Notes under the pieces: model-generated
The model's input: only the letters and a program-made list of their open reading frames with translations
Database searches by the model: none
What the model was told of the DNA's origin: nothing
Position numbers and translations under genes: made by a program
Source of the DNA: Flammula alnicola
Lineage: Eukaryota > Basidiomycota > Agaricomycetes > Agaricales > Strophariaceae
Assembly (NCBI GenBank): GCA_015499995.1
Contig: JADNRV010000029.1
Span: 248,001-312,000, forward strand
DNA length: 64,000 bases
Reading direction: 5' to 3'
Shown: positions 33,074 to 43,597 of the stretch, piece after piece
Layout: each line of letters begins with the position of its first letter
Numbering within the stretch: position 1 is the stretch's first letter

Positions 33074-33087
33074 CCGATGTTTTGGTT
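33074..33087. repeat. Target-site duplication of ORF1-only retroposon, right copy
   Basis: Second copy of CCGATGTTTTGGTT directly beside the element's 5' end. Confidence 0.88.
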
Positions 33088-33106
33088 ACTTATCTTACGC
33101 AAAGGC

Positions 33107-35054
33107 TGTCAACATCAAACAGGTTAACAACAACAGACAATCACCAGGGGAAATGTGAACGTGCATATTTCCCATACTTATCTACCGGAACGAGGAGGCT
33201 CTTTCGTTTCTCTGCTGCGTTTCTTTGACAATGGGCGTGTCTGTCATCGTCGACGACACCGTGTCTTTCGACTTCAACTACGTTGGAGACCAATGGACTC
33301 ATCAAACGGGACAGAGCTCTGTGTTTAATGGCACTCTCAGCGTATGCAATGCAGGGCCAAGGGTATAACCCCACCATCTCTTACTTTCTTCTTCTATGGT
33401 GAGTGTTTGCTTGACTTTGTTATTGAAGTACTAACCATTAACTACATTTTTTTGTAATAGGATCGGATATCAACTTCTACGGAACCCTGACCAGCGGTTT
33501 GGCCGTGAACTAAGCATCGATCACAGCACCGTTCGACCCGCAGTATTCCCACCGATGCGACTGTTGGAAGGTATTCATTGCTATATCCAACTCTGCACTT
33601 TATCGATCCTAACTCAGTTGTAGACAGGCGTCAATCTATTTAGTCTGCAAAACTTGACCAATGCTCAATTTCATAGTCTAGAACTACTTCCAACAGCGGC
33701 CAGTTCACGCTCGATTATGTCACGTATACACCCAACGCAGTACACCGTTATCGCAACGAGTCTTATCATCGACGACCATGATAGTTCCCTCCAATACTCT
33801 GCCAACTGGAATAGCACTACGGGAAACTTCAAAGTGGGACCTCCTACAATGGTACGATGACAGGTACGGGTACGAAGGGGTCGACCATGAAATTTAGTTT
33901 CGTCGGTGAGCTTCATTTTCCGGTTATTATCGTCAAAAATCCTTAATCCACTTGTTTCAATACAGGATCGGCTATCTCAGTATACGGCTTGCTGAACCAA
34001 GTCGATGGGCGGCTATCGCGTCCTTCGCCGTGGACGGAGCAAATGCCACTGCGACCAAATTTACACCCTTCAATGGTTCGCAGACCGCCAGCCCGTCTAC
34101 GTGGCTTCTCTCCCAGCATTCTTCCACAAGACCTCGCACCTGGGATCATTCGCTCTTGGTCACTTTGGACGACGTCAGCGGTTCGCAGGTATGGATCTAA
34201 TTTCAATATGTCCCTTGCTCTTCCCCTCGTTCATTAATGTTTAATTTATTTCTGTAGATGCTATGGATCGACTCCGTCGTTTTGAAGGGACGGCCTCTAC
34301 TCCCGACGACTACAACCTCTTCTTCGCCCTCCAAGTTCCCAAACGCGGCCATAGGAGGTATCGTCGTAGCAGTCATTGTCGTCGTGTTCCTGTACGCATG
34401 CTGCTGTCGCAGGAGACGCTACTTGTCGAGTCCATTGGATCAACAGTCAGTCTCTCCTGCTTCGATTCTCTATTGCATATCTAGTTCTATAAATTACTTT
34501 ATTCGTACTCAAGACACGAATACTAACTTAGTAGAAGCGCCGCCCCCACCTCTGCCAGCTCCTGCCCCCAGCCTTCAGCCTCAGAACATGTTCAACATCG
34601 TCTATGGTGATTACCCGCAGATCAATAGTCCCTATACCCCACGATATACACAAGAAGAGATTCCCCGATTTCCATCGCAGCCACCTCAGGATTATCGACA
34701 ACGGCCGGTAGCAACGACGCCTGTTGCTCCCAGTGGGACTTCTCAGCGCCTTCGAATTCGTTGGCTAATGAACTCAAGCCACCTCCAATACGCTTACCGT
34801 ATCGACCCAAGAGTGGGAATTGGCACCAATGGTTTCGCCTTCTCTCCAAGAAATGTTAATCTGCTACACAACAGACGGTCAGAATCCGGCTCCTAGTCGA
34901 TCGCGAAATACTGCCTCAGAGGATCTGGGTCATGCCCAGGAAGATGGACGAGATGACGATGTCAACCCTCGAGAAACAGATGCGGGACTTCTCCTCCTTC
35001 CTACGACGAGAATTCGTATACGAGGTAGAGTGAAATGTTGGGTTTGAATTTAAT
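33107..35054 (+). repeat. Inverted duplication, left arm
   Basis: About 1.9 kb closely matching the reverse complement of 43598-45409, including promoter, introns and the whole membrane-protein gene. Confidence 0.88.
33231..35028 (+). pseudogene. Single-pass membrane protein with extracellular beta-rich repeats, copy A, degenerate
   Basis: The exons follow the family common in Agaricomycetes: an extracellular part with two repeats (SVIVDDTVSFDFNYVG; later SLIIDDHDSSLQYSANWN), a segment LVTLDDVSGSQMLWIDSVV, a membrane helix (AAIGGIVVAVIVVVFLYACC) with following RRRR stop-transfer, and a Pro-rich cytoplasmic tail ending ENSYTR. Damage is visible. One G is missing near 33352 compared with copy B (GCAGGGCC versus GCAGGGGCC), and GTGAACTAAGCATC near 33508 puts a stop where copy B has TACACC. 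The function of the family is unknown; the repeats look like galactose-binding-type jelly rolls (inference). An ORF1-only retroposon sits in its promoter. Confidence 0.75.
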
Positions 35055-37126
35055 GCTTATTCTTGGTATTTGTATGTCACCCCCTCTTTGGCACTTTGGT
35101 GTCAAGCTAGACTCAGGAGCTTGTCAATAGGGACGTATCTCATGTACCGGTATACCTCATATTCCTTTCACAAAATGAATTGATATTGCGATCTATCCTC
35201 AGTTCGTCGCCAGCAAGGATGTCGGGAGAAATTTCGCTCTTCCAGATTTGGTACACCGTATAGAGTAGTGTGACATTCCGTCCAAACCACTTTCACTATC
35301 TGACGAGCTGCTGAAGCTTGCCAAGAAGTACACTAAGGAAGCTCTGCACCACACCTGGCATAAGGGGGAAGTGAAGGAGGTGCACAATGACTTGAGTCAG
35401 GAATTCGGAGACGAGTGGCTTTGGATGAGGAGCAGCCTCGTGCCTTGATCGGGACCATCATCAGTTGTGGGAAAGGAGCTACGACAGCCATGCAGGAGGT
35501 AGCACTGAGAACGCATTCCAGAGTTGTCGTTTCGTCATTCTCGAAAGACTGGGCCTTGGATTGAAGGACATGCCTGTAAGTTAGCGAGATATGCATTTCG
35601 CATAGCTGATTTATGATGTCCCTTTCAGAACATCCGATCTGTGAAGCCCAGCCCGACAACTGTTGTTTCCCTGTCCCTGCGCACAAAGCCTCACATAGTC
35701 CCAATAGCACCCGTGAAGTCAACCACGAGGTCCTCCTACTTTATCCATCGAGTCTCAGTGGCCAACAACCGAAAAGTTACCATGACACCCACATTCACTT
35801 TCTTCATAACGCATACTTTGGCCGGATCCGGTGCGTCATACTTGCTTGGGCGCTTATTTGGAAGCCAAACACATGGCGGCGGTCGTCTATCTTTTCCACT
35901 GTCATTTTTATCGTCGTTTCGGTCACGTTCGGCGAGTTAGTTCTTATTTCGATGGTTATATACGAGATTGGGGTTTTATTTAATACCCATACCAGGGAGG
36001 TAAATATGTAGGAGTAGCGGCGCTAGTACTCTACTATGTTGATAATATATATGATCTCCATGTATGCTATCCACCCCACTCCTATCTATATTTATTGGCA
36101 TACAGGTCCTTGCGTGTGTCTTTCACGAATAGTAGAGAGCCCGTCAGAACTGAGGCCAGTGGTGCGATAAGAACAGGAAAACGAAGACTACCAACAGAAT
36201 TAAAATTTCATGCCAGTGGTTGACAGAGAGATTGAGAAACTGGCTGAGTGGTATGTCCCGCAACAAATTTGAGAGACCCTGTTCGGGCTGAATCCTGACA
36301 AGAACCTAGGGAACCCTTACTGCAAGAAGTCGCGAAATGAGATTAACGCATGTCAAGCCTCGACTCCCCGGTCAGCCTGGGCGCTAAATTTTCTGACGAA
36401 AACTAACTCCTTTTCCGATTGGAAGTTGGCTACTGTTACTGCAGCATTTCAAAGTAAATTCGCCAAAGCCAGGGAGGATTCGCCACACTGTACTGTAAAA
36501 GCATGATGAAATCATAGATTAGAAAAGCCGGCAAAGGAGGTACTATCAGCGCTAGCCATTTCTGTATAGGAGTTGCGTACGTACTATAGTAATTTAGACT
36601 TGTGTCATGGGTGTATTTTGGGGCCTGTAGTCACCATTCGTTATGACTGGAATCTGAGGGCGTATAATAAGCGCCGATGGGCAGTGCGTGTGGAGTGTGC
36701 CAAGTAATATCGTGTCATGATCGAATTGAAGACGGCCGCGGCCTTCCAGGTTCATGGATTTCTCCGAGGCCAATAATGTCTCTTGAGTCTTCAGCTCGGG
36801 GTCAGTCATGTTCGCCCCCGAGTCTGGTCACGGTGGAGATTCCACGATGTCTGTTACTGACAAAACCTTCATTGACGTGCAGCGCATTCCCATCGTGTGT
36901 ATTTCCAAGTGACTCCCCTTTCCCTATTTTTATGTACTCTCCTCGCTAGATGACCAGAAGCTCGGGATATGACCGTCCGAGTTGGATGGATTTTCACATG
37001 AAATGGAATTGCTGGTCTACGACTGTGTAAAAGCAAAAACAGCCATACACACTACTTCTCATTGAAATCGGTCGTGTGAGTCGAAAAGTCTTTGCTTCAT
37101 CGAGTCCTCACACGGTTGGTGTTACT
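35055..37126. other. Gene-poor region, possible coding relics
   Basis: Short plus-strand runs such as ELLKLAKKYTKEALHHTWHK (about 35300-35400) and TPTFTFFITHTLAGSGASYL (about 35785-35860) look like decayed exons, but I cannot join them into a gene or name a family. No transposon ends seen from 36000 to 37126. Confidence 0.35.
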
Positions 37127-37140
37127 GAAATAGTTCTCGA
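37127..37140. repeat. Target-site duplication of SINE-like element, left copy
   Basis: GAAATAGTTCTCGA, repeated exactly at 38066-38079 after the A-tail. Confidence 0.92.
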
Positions 37141-38065
37141 GGCGGGCGCGGTGGTGTAGTGGTCCACTCGCTCGCTTCTCAGGTTTCTTCGGAAGCCAAG
37201 AGGCCTAGGGTTCAATTACCTGCCCCGACAGACACCCGTGGACTACAGGGTTGACACCACGAGGCTTCACACCACTGTTATTGCGATGGAAATGCTCGAG
37301 TTCTGGGGGACACAATGGGGAAGGGGCACGTGATATTAGCGTGACTCTATGATGAGGGCTGGAAGGTGCCGGGATAATGTCAGGATCAGGAGCAAGGCCG
37401 AAGTACAGTGTCGTGCCGGGTTCTGGCGGCGTGCCGACGCCGTTCGACCAACACTTTGATACGCCGGAGGCAATGGAAGAGGATTTATCCTCGGGGGGTC
37501 CTACAGGAGCGACCCAACTTACAAATAAATGGAACACCATTGTGGAGACCTCCGGAACTTTCCCACCTGCCGTGTTCAACATCATAACGCTCTCTCACGC
37601 TCAAGAAGACCTGTTAATCGAAGACGCAAACCGACCGAACAACCGCCGACAACACCGCAGCATACTCAATTCTCCCTCCGCTCGACACCTGTCGTCGTGG
37701 ATCAGGGATCGGACCGGCGTGTCAAGTAAAGAACGAATGAAAACACACGGAACTCTCTTAGCTAATGACGACGGCCTTCCATAAGTAGTAACTGACAATT
37801 AATTCTCATGTACTATACAGTCCGGGGTAAACTAGCTTCATTGGTCTATTACAGTAGGACTTTCTTAGGGACAGACCGCTCCGGCGGGGGTGCGATGCAC
37901 GAGACGGGTAAACCCGACCCCCGAGATTGATAAGGCATAGCCTCAACACGAAGTAATTAGATTGGGGGTAGCTAGTATACATAGATACGGTCCGTGGGGT
38001 GTCTACATAGCGACAGTTGAAATGACAATAAACGGGAATTAAAAAAAAAAAAAAAAAAAAAAAAA
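37141..38065 (+). mobile_element. tRNA-headed SINE-like retroposon, 0.92 kb
   Basis: The 5' head has pol III promoter boxes in tRNA order: an A box TGGTGTAGTGG (37152-37162) and a B box GGTTCAATTAC (37209-37219), about 46 bp apart. The 3' end is 25 A (38041-38065), and a perfect 14-bp target-site duplication flanks the whole unit. At over 900 bp it is long for a SINE. The body holds a 135-codon frame (37377-37784) that may be chance or a captured fragment. The last bases before the A-tail (GACAATAAACGGGAATT) resemble the end of the ORF1-only LINE (GACAATAAATGGGATAC), suggesting both use the same LINE machinery. Confidence 0.85.
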
Positions 38066-38079
38066 GAAATAGTTCTCGA
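38066..38079. repeat. Target-site duplication of SINE-like element, right copy
   Basis: Second copy of GAAATAGTTCTCGA. Confidence 0.92.
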
Positions 38080-38257
38080 TGTACATGGCTCCTCTTGGCG
38101 CCAACGACCGACGTCTGGGGGTTCTCGGACTGTTGCGGCAGAAAATTGATAAGATTAGGAGATACGGACCGAAAGGACACCCGTGATGTGACTGTATACT
38201 GCATTGGGTTCTTGTTCTCTGTCGCCCTGGTTCTCCCTCATCCCATTAGATCCAGCC

Positions 38258-41200
38258 ATGGATCCATCCTCGTCCCAGCACCAAAAGGACTTTCTCAACT
38301 CCCTTATACCCCCAGATAACCAGATTAACAACATCTACTCCCCTTTTCTCAATTCCGCCTCATCGGCGCAGTCGGATAATGGCATTCCCAACTCTCCGAC
38401 CAGCACCAGCTCGTCAGGGGGGCCAGCGCCGCAGAGCCCCAACACCCAGCTCACCATGAGCCTGCTGAACAACCTCCTGCAGATGCAGGGCCTCGAGAAC
38501 AGCATCGTCCAACAGCAGCTCTCAACACAGGGCCAGGCGTCAAATCCAGGCGGCGCCCCTCACAACGCCTCATCGCCGGCTTCTACCGCCTCTCCGCCGC
38601 CCTCCTCATATCCCTCCCAAATCCTGCTCGAACAGCAGATAAAACTCTCGCAGCTGCAGCAGCTTCAGCAGCTCCAAAATCAGATCTTCCAGCAGCAGGT
38701 CGGTTGTTGCTTTTAAATTTTCTTCGTTTGCGCTCAGGGTTTGTTGATCGGTATTACGCGTGTAGATCGCGCTTATTAGTGGTCAATCGCCTTCTATACT
38801 CCCAACGTCGCCCATCATCGACATGGCTAGGCAAGCGGGTGGAGGCGGAGGTGGGACTGCGGGGGATTACACAGGCCTTCCGACACCCGGTATGTTTTTT
38901 TTTTAACATTTTGCTTCCGTTTTTCCATTTTCCATTTTTTTGCCTCCTCCTTTCTTCCGATCCTCGCCTTGTCGTGGAATCAACATGGAATAGTTACAAA
39001 ACGATATCTACTTGTGTTCGGTTTCCTTCGTATTATGGGATACCCACATGCTGTCTCGCAAACGTTACAACCATCTGCCCATTTGTCTTCTTTTCTTCAC
39101 ATGGGGCCTTTCCCTCTTCATCTCTGCGACCATCTTCTTGGAGTGCGCCGTATGGTTGGACTGTCTCGCCGATGCCCGACGCATCTGCGAGCTTATCTCA
39201 ACGCCCATGCTTATCTGGTTGGCTTCAATCGGACGGTCCTTGTCGGTTTCTCTCTCTTTTCTTGACTATATGCGCGTTTCTGTGGGGCCTACTGCGGACA
39301 GAGTTCGGCAGACGGTTAATCTTCGTCCCAACTTTCCTCCTTTGACTATATGCGCTTTTAGTTTCCTCTTGTTGAATATATGCGCCCTTTTTCGTCACCG
39401 ATCTCCATGTCTTCCTTTCCAATTGGAATAGCATGCTAACTACCTCGGTCTGCTTTCTCTAGGTCCCTCTGGCGAGATTAGACCACAGCAACCACTAGAA
39501 TTCGTGTCTCCCTCCGCTCTGGCGAACTACATGGAACCCCTTCCGCACGCCTCGTACCTCCCCCGTCCAACTCGTCGACTCCAAACCAAATGCAGCAAGG
39601 GCATTCGCAAAACCATTCTCCGAATCCCAACATGAACGCGGTGCATCAGCACCAATCTACCTCTTCTTCCTCGCACACCCACACGCGGCAAGGTTCCAGT
39701 TCTGGACCAATGGGGTTGAACATCCAGCGGCAGTTAATGGCCTTATCGCAGTCGCAGAACCAGCAAAACCAGCAACATTCCCCCTATCACCACCAGCCGT
39801 CCTCCCCGGCTTCCTTCCAACAACAGCATCAGCATCAGCTCCCGCACCAGCAAGCGACGTCATCGCCTGTATATCACCCAACGTCGCCGATGCACCATCC
39901 CGTGTCCCCGATGGACCACACGATGTCGCCGAATCCCTTTGCAACGCAGCAGCAGCACCGCCAGCAACAGCAGCTTTCGCAAACACATCAACAGCAAATG
40001 TTTTCGAGCCATAACCAACAACACCACAATGCGACGATGCATCCTAGCCAACACCAAAGCCGCCTGCACAACATCCTGTCCGCACCGCATTCGGCCCCTG
40101 AGAGGATCGCCTTCCATATCTTTACGGGGTCGCTGCCTGGCGGGGGTACGATCCCCGGGCTGACCTTAGGTCCCGCTGGGACGCCTGCTGGTGTCGGTGT
40201 TGGTGTGGATGGAAATATGAGCGCTGCTGAGAACGCGCGGAGGGCGAGTCTGAGTGAATCGCCGCATCATGTGCAGCAGATGCACCAGATGCAGATCCTG
40301 GACCAGGATATATCGCCACTGACCAGTCCATGGCTCGGCGCGCATCCGACGACGACGTCTTCCTCGTCGTCGTCGAACCCGAACGCGCGGAATGTGCATC
40401 GGTCCAGTACCAGTACCAGTACCAGCACCAGCACGGGCACGAGCAACAAGCGCACGGCGTCGTCGAGCGGCGACGAGGGCGGGAGCGCGCGGAAGAAGCA
40501 GAGTCCGGCGATCCGGCCTACGTTGGGCATGAGTATTGCGAGGTTGGTCAGCGAGAAGGAGAGGGAGAGCGGGTCGACGTCGCCTTTGGGTCATGGGATA
40601 GTGGCGCTGGTAGACGGTCCGGGTCCAAGGGGCCTACGCCGCCGCCGCCGCCCACCCGTCGTACTCTTGCAGCGGCGGGCGGAGGCGGACAGGCACAGGC
40701 GCAGGCGGGAGAGGGAGGTAGTGGAATCAGGGTGATCATCGCAACGAACCCCCGTCATCTTCGTCCGGCTCCGGATCGGGCTCGGTATCGCCCGATCCAT
40801 CGAACACCAACACCGTCAAAAGCCTGTCGTCTTCGACGACGACGACGATGACGACTAGTGTGTCTGCGACCTCGACGCCGACGACGTCTGCTACTACTAT
40901 TGGGCGGAGTAGGAGTGGGAGCAGTAGTGGCGCGGCGAGGCGGCCGTATAGGGGGTCGAAGAGCACGAACTCGACGCCGCTGCTGAGGAGTACGCCGACG
41001 TCGGCGATGGCGATGGGGTTGACGATGACGACTAGGACGCGGTCGAGGAGTAGGGCTGCTGCGTCGGGTGCTGCCGTTGCAGGAGGAGGAGGGGGAGGGG
41101 GGGGAGGGGGCGGCGATGCGGTGCATGATTCGCCTTCGCCTGTGGATTTGAACGTCGAGCCGGAGGGAGGAGGCGCAGGAGGGCAGGGTGTGGATAGGTC

Positions 41201-43042
41201 GATGCCGCCGCCGCCTTTGCCTGCGTCTGTTTCTGGTTCGAATCTGGTTCGGCGAATGGGACTGGGAACGGGAATCGAAATCAGGGCAAGGGCAAGGGCA
41301 GAAGGGGGGATGGGCATGGGGATGGACGTGGATATGGGTATGGGGATGGGCAATATGATGGGGATGGGCGGGATGGGGGTGGGGTCGATGAACAACATGA
41401 ACAACATGGGCGGTATGGGCATGGGCGGCGTCCCCGGCAACCTTGGCATGGGGGGCTTTGCGGGTATGATGAACGGGATGAACGGGATGGGCGGGATGAG
41501 CGAGATGGGGATGGACATGGGCATGGGCATGGGGATGAACATGGACATGGACATGGGGATGGGTGGGATGAGCGGCATGGGGGGCATGGGGATGGATGGG
41601 ATGGGCATGGGTGTGGGGTCGTTTGGCGGGAATATGAATATGGGCGGGATGGGTATGATGGATATGGGTGGGATGGATTTTGGGCAGCAGGGGCAGCATG
41701 GAGGGTCGCATCAGCAGCATCAGCAACACCAGCAGCAGAACCAGCAGCAGAACCAGCAGCAGCAACAGGAGCATAATATGCCGCCTCCGCTATCGGCCCA
41801 GCGTCAGGGCTCGTCTCAACAACAGCAGCACCAGCAACAGCACCCACAACAGCAGCAGCAGCAGCTGCAGCAACCGTTGGTGCCGGTTACGCCTGCGAGT
41901 ATCATGAATCTCGGTCGGCTAGGGATTACGAGCGTTCCTGGTGGCAGTGGGCGGTTGGGATCTGCGTCTGCGTCTGCTGCTACCGCAACGTCGTCCACGT
42001 CATCTGCCGTTAATGCTGGTCCTTCGGGCTTGGGTACCGGCGTTGCAAGTACCACGACTTCAGGTCGACCACGCCCTCGAACAAGGCGACAAAGGGCGGC
42101 CGGAAGGAAAGTGCTTCTGCCAGAGGGGCGGGGGCGGCGGCTGGAACTGGAGCGGGTGGCGCGATGTCTACGAGAAGTGGACGGACAGCTGCGCGCAAGT
42201 CGTCGACTGTGGTCAGCCCCAGTTTGAAGCCTTTGTTACCTGGTGAATATCCCGTTGTTCGACATTTTTCATTTCGGTTCATTAACGCTGATGTGTTGTT
42301 TTGTGTTCTTGTAGCAAGCAGCATGACGCCCAATATGGACCCGACGCTGCCCTCGCCCATGTCCATGTCCACGCCGAACACCCCACACGCGCTTCCCATG
42401 GTGACCACCGCATCTGGGTCGGCAGTTCCAGGGTCCTCGACGACGTCCGCGCAACAACCCACGATGCACATCCGGAAGACGTCACACAAGGCCGCCGAGC
42501 AAAAACGGCGCGACTCGCTCAAGACGACGTTCGACGACCTGCGCAAGCTCCTGCCGCCCATCGCGCTGCCGAACGACGCCGACGTCGACCCGGGCATGAT
42601 CACGTCGCCGCTCTTCCACCCGACGACGCCGCTGCTGCCTGGCGCGCTGCCGCCGCGTGGGCCGCCGAAAGCCGGCGGCGAAGGCCCGAATAAGGGCGTG
42701 AGCAAGCTGCAGCTGTTGATTTGCGGGAATGAGTATATCAGGCTGCTGAAGGGCCGCGTGGAGAGACGGGACGACGAGATTGCGCAGCTGAGGCGGGAGA
42801 TTGGGCGGTTGAGGGTGGTGGTGGAGGAGAGGGGCGGTGATGATGATGTTCTTCAGGAGGGGGGCGAGCTCGATGGTGGTGGTGGTGGTGGGAGAGAGGT
42901 GTTGGATCTGGAGAAGGATTTGGATGCGATTGAGAAGATGGGTGGTATGGGGTCGAGTGCGGGATCGGGTATGAAAAGTAGTGATGTTAATGGAGGCGGA
43001 GATGATGCGATGGACGAGGGCGACGACGAGGGCGATGAATGA
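38258..43042 (+). CDS. bHLH transcription factor with long low-complexity N-terminus (several frameshifts)
   Basis: The start at 38258 (MDPSSSQHQKDFLNSLIPP) leads into Gln/Ser/Pro-rich exons (38258-38698; about 38767-38890), a long 570-bp intron, then His/Gln-rich, Ser-rich, Met/Gly-rich and polyGln regions. Near the C-terminus is a Myc-type basic helix-loop-helix: TSHKAAEQKRRDSLKTTFDD, with the His-Glu-Arg residues that read E-boxes, then LRKLLPPIAL, a long loop, and KLQLLICGNEYIRLLKGRVE followed by a coiled coil (IAQLRREIGRLRVV). The acidic tail ends DEGDDEGDE at 43042. The frame is broken at about 39560-39564 (C5), 40595-40597 (G3), 40749-40753 (C5) and 42063-42064 (G2); each would be mended by one extra base of the same run. 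Likely nuclear and DNA-binding; targets unknown. Confidence 0.8.
39262..39385 (+). repeat. Three copies of a 14-mer in an intron
   Basis: TTGACTATATGCGC at 39262 and 39342, and TTGAATATATGCGC at 39372, all inside the unusually long intron of the bHLH gene. Confidence 0.7.
41308..41691 (+). repeat. Met/Gly-rich coding repeat
   Basis: About 128 codons made mostly of GGNATG-type units encode MGMG, MGG, MNNMNN and similar short motifs within the bHLH protein. A polyGln segment follows to about 41880. Confidence 0.85.
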
Positions 43043-43597
43043 CGTTGAACGTGGTCGAGTTTGCTGTATTTTCGTGTGCATCTTTCTTGACTTCTCTTCT
43101 TTTTCCCTTCCTTCTTCGAGCCCCCTCCAATTCTTGTTCTAGGAACAATGTTCTGTTCGTAATATTATGATTATAGTGTTAAGTTATACCCTTGATTTAC
43201 CTTTGCCACTTGAGTAGCAGGCGATCTTTATCTTTTTCTTTTCGTTGCGTTCAAAAGTATTTCGTTTGATTATTTTTTCTCCCATTATGTATACCCGAAG
43301 AACACACCCCATGCATCTCTCATTTGTACACATCCTCATGCATAACGACAATTCACAATACAACTTGATGTTACATCTATGTACCAGTAACCAGTTGGAT
43401 CTAGAAGAGCGAAGTCTTTCGACACAATATTTCGTGAAAGGAGGGCGAGGTATATGAGAGATATTATGTCCCTGCTGACAAGGGTCAAGCTGCGGTGGAT
43501 TACTTTAAAATTAGCTTGACATGAACACTGACCAAAGAGAGTGGTACATAAATTTCGAGAATTCGAAGTACAAAACAAACACAAAGACATAAAGACA
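43043..43597. other. Intergenic
   Basis: 3' flanks of the bHLH gene and copy B; no gene seen. Confidence 0.55.

Noticed and set aside
35200..36011. Possible gene on the plus strand (pieces such as KLAKKYTKEALHH)
   Set aside because: The pieces are interrupted by stops and cannot be joined with credible splice sites; kept only as a note in the region entry.
40736..41774. Minus-strand frames of 290 and 339 codons rich in Pro, Ile and His
   Set aside because: They are antisense shadows of the Met/Gly-rich coding repeat of the bHLH gene.
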